64,000 nucleotides of DNA from positions 1 to 64,000 of the forward strand of contig OZ345365.1 in NCBI GenBank assembly GCA_977006965.1. The letters are read 5' to 3'. This stretch comes from Phymatolithon calcareum (Eukaryota; Rhodophyta; Florideophyceae; Hapalidiales). Of the stretch, positions 19,983-30,966 are shown in pieces (within the stretch, counting starts at the first letter, position 1; each line of letters starts with the position of its first letter). Made by a program: the position numbers and the translations under genes. Below the pieces are notes generated by a model. It made no database searches and had not been told where the DNA came from. It was given only the letters and a program-made list of their open reading frames with translations.

Positions 19983-22600
19983 TTCTAAAACATGTCATGT
20001 CCAATCATGGTGTTTCCACGCATCCCAGTTCCGTTGTTCAGATGAATTCGTTCCATCGTTTTTGGTTCCATTGCACAGCATAGAAACTTAAATTTGTGTA
20101 TTCCAGCGATCATTGGAAAAGCAGGAGGTCCTTAACAGAGCGGAGGTCTCTATGTGCAAGTAGTCAGCTGCGCGCAATGCACTTTCAGCAACAATAATAT
20201 GAAACCATCACAAGCGGCAAACAGAACTGCACACACCGTGACGACGATCGCCGCCCATGTGCTCGTGGCCAACCAAGTGCTTTGGACTAAATGAAATGGA
20301 CAAGACGAGCGTTTCTCCGCAGAGTCTCTATTGCCAAAACTTTCCAACTCACAACCGTTAATGGTAGGAAGACAAGAGGAAGGTGAGAGTCGCTGGTCAC
20401 CATCGATGATGCGTCTAAGACAATGTATGTGTGGTTATGATTTTATGGTAGTACCTAGGACACCTGGCGTTCGGAAAAGAGACAAGACATCCCTGTGCGT
20501 CCCTCTCCATCGTGTACAGACGTAGTTAGCATTTCGCGTATCTAAAGGCCTGCACAAAGATCGCACGTCCTCGCGACGGCGTCATGGAAGTTAAGGCAGT
20601 AATTGTTGCACAATTGTCAGTAATACAAAACATTGGTTTCCAAATGATATAGTTCTATCGCGTTCGATCTGCTTGCGTAGCTACGCAGTGACTACAGACA
20701 TTGTCTTTTCCCTCAGCCAGTTTTTCCACAGCCATCGCACCCTCAGCGTTCATCTGCAAACTTGTCCGCTTCTCGAAATTCACCTCTTTCTATGTTCGTC
20801 TCACGCGGTCTCCACGGTGCAAGGGAAACAAACATGGATTTATCCATGATTCGGTGCTTCAAGCAGCATGACGACCGCGGTGGCCAATGCCAATGTCATA
20901 TACGACTTCACCTCACAAGACTTTCCCGTCATGCGTTCCGAGTTTGGGAAGGCGCCTTGCCCACACAACGGCAACCAGCGCCAGAAATCCGTACTACAGT
21001 GCCCTACATATGCGGGTCGCTCGCAAGCGCGAACGCGGTTCCCGCTCGTTGCAAGACCTCGACCACAATACCGAGGACTTGTCTTTTCGAAACGACTTCC
21101 GCATACACTGGACAGTTCATGCTCTGGGATCGCTCGGCAGATAAGCAAATTTGTCAAACGGACGGTGGACGATGCGGCCTCGGTTTAACCGCCGATGGCT
21201 ACACCGCCGTCACAACGCGCACCGTATACACCGCCACCCGAAAAATTAAGAACGTGCACTGCAGCCCCTGGGTCAAGCGTGACCAGACTATTACCATGTC
21301 TGCCTGAGCTCCAGCCCATGCATCGCAGTGTAAACGTGTGTCGCTGCTTCATGGCATGCCTGTTTCATCGGCTTTCAATTCTTTCGTCTTGTCGCGTTCC
21401 TTATATTCGTCTTTCTGGATTTGCGAAAACCCCACGAAGTCGTGTGAGCACAACTTGCCGCGGATCGAATACATTTACTGCGCGACTTCAGCGGACCGCG
21501 CACGAAGCCCTTGTCATCGGCTCCTGCTCCGCTGCGACAGGGACTGTTCTCGTAGCCACGAACTTTACTGTCACGAATCACTGCCGCTATCGGAGTAAAA
21601 GGGCCATTACTGGCTTAATGTGATCTCGAACACGCCTCGTCACTCTGTACATCGTCTCCGCACTTGCGCCGCGCCTTGGAACGGCGCACTCTTGAAAGGA
21701 CTCCACTTTTCGAGTGTGATTGTGCCAACTACGGTCATCGACAAGTTTGCGCTTCCAACACAGCCGATCGGTTCTGAATTGTGTACAGCGTGAATGGTGT
21801 GCGTTTCTTTGAAGATTCTCGGCAACCACAACTGGAAGACCCCTACTGCTGATGAGGAGCACTGCAGCACAAGCTGACGATTTCCGGTCGTCTTCGATCA
21901 TGCGCCTCAAGGCGATTGAGAGCTTGGGCACAGGTTGTTCTGAGAGCATTCATCGATTTTTAAATAGAAGAACCACCGCAAAAGCGGACGCAGTCAGCAA
22001 CTCAAACATTTTTCTTCTAATTTCGCCGTGTTCGCGCACTGATTGCAGACAATAATTGAAGGCACCATCTTTTTCCATACCGCCCGTTTTGCAAGCGCCG
22101 CAGCTGAAGTTTTCCACTATGCTCCCCAAGCTTTCAGTGACGCCCCAGTTAGCGCGAATAATCCATGATTCCTTTGCTTCTCGTAGACGACACGCTAAAT
22201 ATCGCCGAACACTTTCCGTGCGGGGTGAGTGGCTTCAACTAGCGCGCGGCTAATTGTCCGATTTCAATCGACCACTCCCAGATCCCTCTATGCGAGAGTA
22301 ATTACCGCAAAGCGGAAGGTGAGCTATGTGGTCTCGGTCTCAAAGCCCTCCCGTATTGCGCCGCTGCAGCACGGATCGCATTGAACCGCCCCGAAATACG
22401 ACAAACGCACATGGCACATGCCGGGTCGAGCGGAAGCGAATCGAAATGCCTGCTGTGATCACGAGTCCGCCATCGCATTGACAGCGTTCTAGTGGCACGA
22501 TAAATCCTTCGTGCGGAATGCCCGTAGATTTTTGAAGGCGAACGGACCTCACACTCAGCCTTCGGCACCAAACGTTAGGAACAGTGCCAACCACGCAGAA
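19983..22600 (-). pseudogene. Unknown gene family, copy 3, decayed
   Basis: Homologous to 15.0-16.45 kb in the same order. The minus-strand frame 20347-20150 reads SSCPFHLVQSTWLATSTWAAIVVTVCAVLFAACDGF, a likely membrane helix near the C-terminus. Further upstream are PTINGCELESFGN (20.35 kb), HDAVARTCDLCAGL (20.55 kb) and the frame 21157-20840 with ERPAYVGHCSTDFWRWLPLCG. Frames 21949-21587 (SACAAVLLISSRGLPVVVAENL) and 22594-22302 may be other exons or a further copy. Stops and frame changes separate the blocks. Confidence 0.5.
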
Positions 22601-23607
22601 CTCTTCGCAATCCAGATTCTATGGTCCCAATAGAATTGCCACATCCCTTGTAGACGCATCGAACGGTGACACCACGCCCAGCTCAAAGCGCGCTCACAAA
22701 GTGCCGTACCGCGATGGTGGTGGGGGGGCAAGAGCCCGGGCCGGGGCGGAGGCGAAAAAAAGAGGTGCAAGCAAGCATGGCAACGCGGCATACGTGGATC
22801 GATCCCGGGGGCCGGTGGTCAGGACCGTGAAGACAGGCGTTGTCTTCGTTGTCTTGGGTATTGCCACCCCAGTGAGGGTGGTGCATGCCTTGGCAAAGCA
22901 GCGGTGATTTCTTCCCATCGTGCCAAGAACAGCTGATGCGCTGGAAGGAAATCGCCGCTGCTTGTGGCCAATGAGATGGTGCCAAATAGCACACGAACAC
23001 CGCACGAAAACTTGGGCACGACACGAAACTCTTTTTAATTGGTTGATAGAGAGTGCGCATTAATTCCTGCATATGTAGGTCCACTTATGACAATACTATC
23101 GTGATACGAAAACTGCCCCTACGGTAGCAAATTAAGCGGTTTAGTTTTTGGCTTATAACTCCGAAACGCGTGGAGCAATTCCGAAACGGATTGCAGATTC
23201 GAGGTCAAATCAAGACTCCGTTTTCGTCCAAATTGCACAAGTTGCTGGTGCATATCTTGAAAAAGCAGACAATAGTGCACCACGAAACTGTACAGTCCCG
23301 ATCACGTGGCCTTTCTATACACGTGTCATTACAACATTTTTCGTGCATTTAAGGCGGGGTTCATTATCACCGTCAGCGGAAGGAGCAGACAAGCTACCAT
23401 CGACTCCCTTCTTTGCATGTTGTGCTGGGGAGTGTCTTCTTGCAATAGGTACCTCTTCTCTTGAAATGTACTGAACCGCTGATGATACTTTCTGGTGTTT
23501 CATGTGAGGATCTTTCGTGTTGACACACTCAATTTATCTCTCCACTCCTTTTCCACCCATCTTTTCCATCTTCGATCCTTTCTACCGTAGACCACCGTGG
23601 CGCAAGT
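22601..23607. other. Intergenic region upstream of the 409-aa gene
   Basis: No supported gene. The last 80 bases before the ATG at 23608 are pyrimidine-rich (CTCCACTCCTTTTCCACCC), which could be a leader or a promoter element; no TATA box is obvious. Confidence 0.4.
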
Positions 23608-24837
23608 ATGGAAAAGCTCGGACCAGTGCGATCGGTCTCAACTGCGAGGAAAAACCAAGGCGCACCTGATTTAAGTGCCGGATATGTGGATGAAGCAGCT
23701 ACACTCGGATTTTTCGCGGTATCTCGCAATCCGCAAGTCCTAAATCGCGTGGTGCATAAGATGCTCGATAGCACCAATGACGATCTTCATGCGAAAGACA
23801 AGGCAGAGGTACGGAAATCCATAGCTCGTGCGGTGAGGGTTGCGCGTAATGGAAATTTCGGCACAGCCGGTGCTTGTCTGAACCTTGCTCAACTCACGAT
23901 TTGTGGAGGAGGTGGACCAGGCTCCTCGGATGCGCCGTTGCGAGGTGAGCCGGGAGGTCGTGATTGGAATGTGCGAATGCTTCTTTGCGGTGATGGAAGT
24001 ATCGGCAAAATTGGATACCGTGTGGACGATGGTGAGTTTTACGCGGCTGCTAGTCTGCGCGGCCGACACGAGTCCTTTCACCATGTGTCCATGGATAGCG
24101 TGCAGGTGTGCAGTCAGGGAGCGACAGTTCTGCAGTGGCCGGTTCTTCCGGTGACTGATAACGCTATAAAGCGGGGGAAGTATATTGACGGGCCAAGTGC
24201 AGACGTGACTGGACTGGACGATAAGGAGGCGAAGTTTGTACTTCTTCGTGTCTTGGTGCGATGGTGTGAAGAGAATCGTGGATATGCGGCTATGATAGGA
24301 GGTCCAGGGTTTCGTGCTCCGTCAGAGCGGTTGAATGCGTTTCTTGTCAAGGAGCATAGTCGTTTGCGAGATACAGCGCCACTTGGTCGTTGCGTCTACG
24401 GATGTATTGTTTTTGCAATTGATCGCCTGTTTGGCATTGAAGCTGGTGATTGTGCCTATGACGAGTTGATGAGCCGGAGAGATAGAACTGGAATCACAAA
24501 TCTTGGCCCTGTTCGTGAACATTTGCACGCACTACCATTTAAAGTGACTACAAAGAAGGTGAAGGATCCGGATGCAAAGTCAATGCTCCGAAAGAGAAGA
24601 TGCGAAGCCTTCCAGTGGTTCGTCCAAAAAGCAAAGGGTGTTTGGATAGTCCGGCTTGTAGAGAGCGGTGTCGTAGACCATTGTGTGCTAGTTGATTGCG
24701 ATGCATCGTTGATCTTTGATGTAGCCGAAGAGTATCCGCTGCCCCTTCGTGAAGAGGTTCTGCGTTACTGTGGCGGTGATGACGCGGAAAATGTCTCCTA
24801 TGCTGAGTGCCGCCAGATAGTTAAGCAAGAGCATTGA
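23608..24837 (+). CDS. 409-aa protein with possible Cys/His/Asp peptidase-like C-terminal domain
   Basis: A long intact intronless frame from ATG to TGA. The N-terminal 150 residues are unfamiliar (VLNRVVHKMLDSTNDDLHAK). The C-terminal part has GRCVYGCIVFAIDRLFGI with Cys262 before a hydrophobic helix, then WIVRLVESGVVDHCVLVDCD with His358, and IFD with Asp371. A Cys at a helix start, a His in a strand pair and an Asp about 13 residues later is the layout of papain-like folds such as C39 or OTU peptidases. That assignment is inference from the pattern only. Its 3' end faces that of the SF1 helicase 244 bp away. Intact length and open frame suggest selection. It might equally be a transposon-encoded protein. 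Confidence 0.75.
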   Translation: MEKLGPVRSVSTARKNQGAPDLSAGYVDEAATLGFFAVSRNPQVLNRVVHKMLDSTNDDLHAKDKAEVRKSIARAVRVARNGNFGTAGACLNLAQLTICGGGGPGSSDAPLRGEPGGRDWNVRMLLCGDGSIGKIGYRVDDGEFYAAASLRGRHESFHHVSMDSVQVCSQGATVLQWPVLPVTDNAIKRGKYIDGPSADVTGLDDKEAKFVLLRVLVRWCEENRGYAAMIGGPGFRAPSERLNAFLVKEHSRLRDTAPLGRCVYGCIVFAIDRLFGIEAGDCAYDELMSRRDRTGITNLGPVREHLHALPFKVTTKKVKDPDAKSMLRKRRCEAFQWFVQKAKGVWIVRLVESGVVDHCVLVDCDASLIFDVAEEYPLPLREEVLRYCGGDDAENVSYAECRQIVKQEH

Positions 24838-25081
24838 CGTATGGATTATCTTAATAGTAGAACGCATGTCTATTGCCTTTCCGAATAATTCGTTGCTTAT
24901 CGTTGGGATTAGATCTGATGAGAGGATAACCATTGTTGATACTATTCGTTAGTCTATTTGAATCATTATTGAAGTCCCACGAATTGTACTCATTGCCATA
25001 AGGAAGTCAACGAAAGAGTTATTTACTTGCCTTTACTCAGTACTTTTCGCTGAAAGGTGCACCTGTTGACACTATTATGCA
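24838..25081. other. Convergent intergenic region
   Basis: 244 bp of AT-rich DNA between two gene 3' ends. It contains two similar short pieces, GTTGATACTATTCGTTAG and GTTGACACTATTATGCATTAG; no clear terminator is seen. Confidence 0.5.
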
Positions 25082-28000
25082 TTAGCAATTAAATAGAGCG
25101 TCAATATCTTTGCACTTGTCCACAACTCTTTTCCACGTGAGGCAGTTATTCTGCAAGAACTCTACATCTCCAACAATGATAAGAGAGTTCCTAGAGCGGC
25201 TTATAGCAACATTGACACGCCTATTGTTATCCAGAAATCCAGGAGAATCTTGTCCAGATCGAACCGTACTGACGAAAACGATATCCTTTTCTTTTGACTG
25301 CATAGCGTCAATAGTGGAAACGTCAATCGATCGCTTGATATCTTCCGGAATCTTTGCTATTGTGAGGCATCTTCTTAGAGTAGAAACCTGGTCATGGTAA
25401 GCGGAAACAACAGATATACAGCCTTGAAAATCGTATGAGTGATACTCGGAAACCAAGGACTCAATCAAGCCGACTATGAAATCCGCTTCGGCTCTGTTTG
25501 TATTTTGAGAGACATTTCCCTGCGCAGAGAGTTCAGAACCCTTTTTAAACCTCTGAATATTATAGAAAGCAACCGGTCCGTACTTTCCTCCGGAATGCTC
25601 ATTGTACGGGGCGGCAGGTGATACTCCATTCTTGTACAATCCTTCAGCATCGGAAAGACGTCCGTTATAGAAACATTGAGATACAATTTCGGAAATTTTG
25701 GGATGCATGCGGTACTGGGTGTTCAAGAATACATGCTTAAGGTGATCACTTTGATGCTGAAGCACTTCTTCAAGTAACGAATGCTCCAGGATTTGCTTTG
25801 CAGTTGGATGCTTCGTTTTGACGACTGCCGGAAGCTGACATGGATCTCCAACAAGCACGGAAACAACTCCATGCCCTGGGACAGATTTCTGTGCAACTGA
25901 TACAATGGGGATTAGGACCGACGGTATTGTGCATGCTGCTGCCTCATCGACGATGATGACTGCACAAGATGGAAATATACGCAATAGCTCCGGAGAGCCC
26001 ATGCTTGCATTTGTGCCAAAAATTATATCAGCCTCCTCGAGGATCATCTTCCTCGTCGAAAGGGATGGGATTCCTCCAAGCGGTGTACCATCCCGCTCGC
26101 TTGCAAGAGTATCAAGTGACAAGTCAGGTGATGCAGCCGAAGTTGAATTTGATCCGACGCGGACAAGACGAAGCGCTTCTTGTAGTCCATTTAAGGACTT
26201 TTGATGAATGCGATTGAGAAGACTGTCCACGGCGGCATTGGAAGGAGCACATACGACAATTCGATCTCGAGGCTCTACGAACTTTCGGCGTAATAAGAAG
26301 CACAACATTGCTTCAATTGTCGATGATTTTCCAGTTCCTGGAGGACCTTGAACAGCGACGATCCCGGACAAGGGCTTGACTACTCTTGTGCGAAGGTCCC
26401 CAAGAGAAATTACAGCATTTCTCTGATACTCGTTCAGCGCATAGAGTGAGCAAACCTCTTCTGTCTCCGTGAGATAGTCTCCAGAGCATTGAGTAGATGC
26501 GATTCTCTCGAGTTCAGACTCCTCATCCTTGAAGATAAGCTTCCGCAGTGATGGGTGCAAAAGTTCAAATTTTTGAAGGGCATCGTACTGCCGGCAGAAA
26601 GTCGTTAACTGTAAAATCGGACAGAAACTGATCTTGTAGTCTTCTTTGAGCCATGCTGTGTCGTCTGAAAAGCTTGACAGCAGAAAGGTTGCAACTGACC
26701 GATGTTTCGTGCTACAGAGAGCTGTGAAGCATCGACTTGTTCTGCGTTCATAGTTGTGATCCGTATGAATTTGGCAGAGGTATAGAACTCTTGTCACAGG
26801 CTGCGACCGAAGAATCTTGAGGTCGACATTCAAGCAACCCTTCTCGAAATCTCTTCCACCCTTTAGAATAACTCCGCAGTCCCAGTCATTCCGTCCATGG
26901 TTAAACTCATCACTAACCGCATCACGAATTTCAGAGTAAAGATCCTCGAGCAGAGCCCATACCTGCTGGCCCCTCAACGTTTCAGTTTCTTCCTCTTGAA
27001 AACTGTGCCCTGGATTTCCCAGATTGGAATAGGTTATACCAAGCACTTTCGTCTCCCACGGAATAGGAGTACTGAAAGATCTTGGATGCTTATGTGCCGC
27101 GTTATCTGTGGCACTGGAAGGCTTCTCTTGACTGAAGAAGTCTTTGGAGCAGGAAACTCCTTTCGACATAAGAGCAGACAGGCTTCCGTTGACACCGAAC
27201 TGATTCCAGACATTGACGCCGAGCTCATTCAAGATGCAAGTAGCGACATGCCCGAAACCCATAACATTCTTAGAGAGAAGCGAGGGAGCATCATCCTTCA
27301 TCAAATTGCGTAGAAGAAAGACAATCCACTTGCATGTGAGCGCAGTTGCTTTTTCTTCCATGGTCGCGCGCGTAACTTTCGGATCACCTGCACGAGATGT
27401 GACCTTTTTGTCGAATGCAATTGATCTGCATCCAGCATGAAGAAATTCGCAGAGAAGATTCCACACAAGCACATAGTCTTTCCACTTTAAGGATGTAACG
27501 TCTTCTCCATGTCGAAGTGTTTTGTATGGTTGATTTTCTCCGTGCTTAGAATATGCATAGAGAGGCTGAAGCGTCATCTTGAAATCTTTGTTTGCGGCAA
27601 AGTCCATGATGAAACATCCGAAGCCGGCGAGGTGGATGAACATCAGCTGCACAAAATCCCTGCCATCCTTGTCAAATCGTGGTGATATGAAGTTTACGGA
27701 CTGACGGCCCGGATGTGCCGGACAAGGGCGATTCTCTCCCATAGCGGTGATAAACTTAACACTTGGAGATACACCACATCGAGCAGCGCTTCTGCAGAGA
27801 ACGGCAGTCTTGAACAGAGGACAATGCGGATACACTTTGAGTGCATGCAACGATTGCTTAGTTAGCGCATTGAATATCTGGCAAAATACTTTCTTGTTCC
27901 ATACGACCTTCTCCTTGTCAACAATTTCCTCAATCGGCGATCTCGTTACTCCAATTAGCTCGCTGCCAATCTCAATATCGCGGTACAAATCTGGGTAAAG

Positions 28001-28207
28001 ATATAACTGCGTCTTTCCGTCGAACCTCCTCGTTGAAAAACATCTTCCCATTACGCAAATGAGACAGAAAAACAAATAATGAGTGCGTACTCTTTCTCCA
28101 GCCTTTCGGCGAAGCAAGCTTGTTTTGGATGTGCTTTTCTGTCGACGGAAGATTACGCGAGCGGGTTGAGAGGGAGATATGTCCGGGAGGTGGCACGCCG
28201 ATGGCAT
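25082..28207 (-). CDS. SF1 RNA/DNA helicase, UPF1/SEN1 type
   Basis: An intact 1041-codon frame. The helicase core fills the last 430 residues: a Q-like motif LNEYQRNAV, Walker A GPPGTGKSS (about 622), CAPSNAAVDSLL (Ia), VDEAAACTIPS (motif II, about 752), GDPCQLPAV (III, about 788), QYRMHPKIS (IV, about 831), STIDAMQSKEKDIV (V) and VAISRSRNSLIIVGD (VI, about 1006). This set is diagnostic of the UPF1/SEN1/IGHMBP2 group of ATP-dependent 5'-3' helicases. The roughly 600 N-terminal residues match no domain I know. The first ATG gives a basic N-terminus; a downstream ATG at 28051 (MGRCFSTRRF) is an alternative start. No introns. Three imperfect repeats lie just upstream. It stops six residues after a DIDALF motif, so the C-terminus is very short. 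Confidence 0.95.
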   Translation of the reverse strand: MPSACHLPDISPSQPARVIFRRQKSTSKTSLLRRKAGERVRTHYLFFCLICVMGRCFSTRRFDGKTQLYLYPDLYRDIEIGSELIGVTRSPIEEIVDKEKVVWNKKVFCQIFNALTKQSLHALKVYPHCPLFKTAVLCRSAARCGVSPSVKFITAMGENRPCPAHPGRQSVNFISPRFDKDGRDFVQLMFIHLAGFGCFIMDFAANKDFKMTLQPLYAYSKHGENQPYKTLRHGEDVTSLKWKDYVLVWNLLCEFLHAGCRSIAFDKKVTSRAGDPKVTRATMEEKATALTCKWIVFLLRNLMKDDAPSLLSKNVMGFGHVATCILNELGVNVWNQFGVNGSLSALMSKGVSCSKDFFSQEKPSSATDNAAHKHPRSFSTPIPWETKVLGITYSNLGNPGHSFQEEETETLRGQQVWALLEDLYSEIRDAVSDEFNHGRNDWDCGVILKGGRDFEKGCLNVDLKILRSQPVTRVLYLCQIHTDHNYERRTSRCFTALCSTKHRSVATFLLSSFSDDTAWLKEDYKISFCPILQLTTFCRQYDALQKFELLHPSLRKLIFKDEESELERIASTQCSGDYLTETEEVCSLYALNEYQRNAVISLGDLRTRVVKPLSGIVAVQGPPGTGKSSTIEAMLCFLLRRKFVEPRDRIVVCAPSNAAVDSLLNRIHQKSLNGLQEALRLVRVGSNSTSAASPDLSLDTLASERDGTPLGGIPSLSTRKMILEEADIIFGTNASMGSPELLRIFPSCAVIIVDEAAACTIPSVLIPIVSVAQKSVPGHGVVSVLVGDPCQLPAVVKTKHPTAKQILEHSLLEEVLQHQSDHLKHVFLNTQYRMHPKISEIVSQCFYNGRLSDAEGLYKNGVSPAAPYNEHSGGKYGPVAFYNIQRFKKGSELSAQGNVSQNTNRAEADFIVGLIESLVSEYHSYDFQGCISVVSAYHDQVSTLRRCLTIAKIPEDIKRSIDVSTIDAMQSKEKDIVFVSTVRSGQDSPGFLDNNRRVNVAISRSRNSLIIVGDVEFLQNNCLTWKRVVDKCKDIDALFNC

Positions 28208-28264
28208 ATTTAATCGAAAATTTACGATTTCGTGTACACAATTGAAGAGTATGAAATTCGCAGA

Positions 28265-28720
28265 CGTTTTAAATTCAATCCCTGAAAGAGCAAGCTTACT
28301 ACCCTAACACGATGTCCAATGAGATTCAGGTTTGCTTTGCCAAGTGTCTCAACATCTAAATAGAGTGCATGACCAGTGAAGCTTTCTGGGACACGAGCAA
28401 GCCGTATGAACTGTACTCGTGCTTGAAATTCATACCCTGCAGGAGCAAGCTTCATACCCGAATAATAGAACCAATTACATTCGAGTATGTTCTGCCAAGT
28501 GTCTCTTCATCTGAATAGACTGCGTGGTCATATTGTCCCCATAATCTATTCCCATTCGAGGTGAATGGTGATAAATGAAGCTCTCTCGGCCAGAATCGAG
28601 CACTATGAAGTACACTACTGCTTGAAATTCATACCATGCTGGAGCAAACTTCCTACCCGAATATTAGAACTAATGAGATTCGGGTATGTTCTGCCAAGTG
28701 GCGCCATCACTGAATATAGA
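28265..28720. repeat. Three imperfect repeats upstream of the helicase gene
   Basis: Units near 28265-28375, 28420-28525 and 28618-28720 share TTGAAATTCATACC, GGAGCAAGCTTC, ACCCGAATA and TATGTTCTGCCAAGTG followed by TGAATAGAC. Spacing is about 155 and 198 bp. They sit within 60-510 bp upstream of the helicase ATG, where promoter sequence would be expected. Confidence 0.8.
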
Positions 28721-29646
28721 CCAACAACATATTTTCACACCTTTTATCAGTACTTGATGCTGTCTCCTGCATACAAAACATATAGCTCCAGAGGGTTTTT
28801 ATATATGTCATGAAATTGGATTGAATTTGCTTTTGAAGCCAGTTCTTTGTCTCGACCGTTGCTTTGCCGCTGTCCCGAGGCCGTCGCTTTTTCCTCTCGA
28901 GAGTGTACGCCGCACTACGTGGATCGTGATAGTTATGCTGGTCGTGGTAGGTGATCTGCTGGACCATACGTGCAGGTTTCTCTCGTGTGTCTATGCGCTG
29001 TGTAGAGTTCATTGGAATTCGGCTCGAGTGCTCGGCTCGTAGCATGCTCTACTTCGCCTGCACTGCCCTTCGACATTGCGGAGTCGGAGTTTTTCCCTCT
29101 TTTGACCGAAGCCGTTCACTCTGGAAGCCAGCATGGTGGTCATTGCGCACCCCTTTTTTCCTTTTTAGCTCCTCTGTACAAAGGTTGGCGGCCAATCCAT
29201 TGTCGCTGCCTGTCCGACCCAGTCTTTTCCTTTCTCCCTTCTTTTATTCGTCTTGTCGTAACAGGCGCAGTGTCGTCCGTTCGGCAATCACCAAGCTTAA
29301 CTCTCCCCATTCCCGATGACTCGCGCCTGTGCTCTTTCCACACGACCGCTAGAGCTCGCGGCAGGCTATCTCCCTTGTCCTCAACACCTGGAAGATCATG
29401 TTGCGCTCGTTGAGCTTCCAAAGCACAGTATGGTGTAGCCTCGTGCTCTTGGCTGATCACCACGCCCGCTTCTGTACCCGTAAAGCCCATGCTGTGCTCC
29501 GATTGTGTCCACGAGTATTAATTCTAATTATTGAGCTTTTTACGCGAAGCACAGTCGTAAAACGATGGCACAAACTGGTAATGAAGTACATTAACATCAT
29601 TTATTGAAGATATTGCCACAAATCTCTTCAGACAGGTCACATTAAT
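28721..29646. other. No supported gene
   Basis: Pyrimidine-rich plus strand (29100-29300) with overlapping ORFs in several frames, the longest 133 codons. No recognisable motif. It could be a 5' region shared by divergent transcripts. Confidence 0.4.
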
Positions 29647-30105
29647 CTAATCGAATGTGAGACTGATCAGCTCTTCCTCTTCCTTCGGTTTTAGCGGAAT
29701 GAAACAGCCGAGAGAGGAACAATCCAAAGAATATGGACAGTAGTAGCACCCTGTTAGCGGATGATTTTGATGGCCACAGTTACACTGGCTTTCAGGGCAG
29801 TTGCGGTACGTTATTTTCTTTTCGTAGCACGGTTTGATGTTCATATCTTTTGCCCGCTTAGATACAGTGCCGTAAGCAGTTAAATAATCTGCTCGGCCGA
29901 TCTCACCCCTGGTAATGCTGTACTCAGCTTTGTTTTGCCACGCCTGAACACTGTCCTTGAATTCTCTAACATGAGGTCCAGAGAATGATTTTCCGAGCTC
30001 CTGCAATACGGCATCGTACATGAGTGAGTTGTAAGCTTGCATAGAAAAATACTTAGCTTTAACGCTTCTGCTCGGTGCAGGTTCGGTTCGTGTACAGGAA
30101 GACAT
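29647..30105 (-). CDS. Cys-rich small protein, 152 aa
   Basis: An intact ATG-to-stop frame. Residues 1-90 look alpha-helical (AYNSLMYDAVLQELGKSF, SVQAWQNKAEYSI). The C-terminal 55 residues carry eight Cys and two His/Asn-flanked pairs (NCPESQCNCGHQNHPL, GCYYCPYSLDCSSLGC), consistent with a zinc-binding module or a disulphide-rich tail; there is no signal peptide, which favours zinc. No family recognised. It lies on the same strand as the helicase and the Myb-like gene. Confidence 0.55.
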   Translation of the reverse strand: MSSCTRTEPAPSRSVKAKYFSMQAYNSLMYDAVLQELGKSFSGPHVREFKDSVQAWQNKAEYSITRGEIGRADYLTAYGTVSKRAKDMNIKPCYEKKITYRNCPESQCNCGHQNHPLTGCYYCPYSLDCSSLGCFIPLKPKEEEELISLTFD

Positions 30106-30966
30106 AGAAGACTGTAGAACCTCCCTGGCGGTGTTAAGTGGTATGTTGAGTGGTGGACAGTTTCAACGTAGAGAAAAAGTGCGGACGTTCTACTTTAATA
30201 GACTAATGCCCCCCTAGATCCTCTGCACATCATTTCTCGACTACAGCAACTGTCTTGATTCAAAATTAAACGTAAATACGTAATGATATATTCCTATATT
30301 TTCATGTAAGTATTCTTCTTCGTGGGCTCTGGAGAAGATATAGATGCAGAATATCGTATTTAAATTACACAACTCAAAGGAAACTTATTCATCGCTACTT
30401 ACAATATATATATTTTCTGTACTCTTTCATTGCGATTCTCATTTCAAAGTATCTACTTACACCTTTCCAATATAATACAAGCTCGGGAATCTGGCAGGGC
30501 GCCGTGACTCAACACGACACATATTCTACGAGCGTATATGATCGCGAGACATTTCTGCATCTCCTCTATCCATACGTTTCATACATATACTTCTCTCCAC
30601 TTCAATTCGTTCGTGTATGAGACCTAAGCAGTATATCAGACACGCAACAAGGTCTTCTTCTAGAGAATACGAAACGATTTTGTCTTCGGCCATCATATAC
30701 TAGTTGTTTCTAGAATGTCTTCGAGGTTCCCGAGCTAAATCTCATGGAGGTCTGGATAGAGTTCATTTGATGCGATGGGTCAGGCCCAGAAGTATTAGAT
30801 GTTTCAATTTACTCGTGGTCTCCGTCTTTTGAGCGTACAATCCGGAAAGAGCTCGAATATGCTCACTAATGTTCTTAATTATGTCATCTTGAAATAATTC
30901 AGAGCTTTTCAGGTTTTTCTACTTCTATTCCTTGAAAAACAGGCATGCGTAAGATATTCGGCCTTT
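30106..30966. other. No gene seen
   Basis: AT-rich intergenic DNA; no repeats or motifs noticed. Confidence 0.5.
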
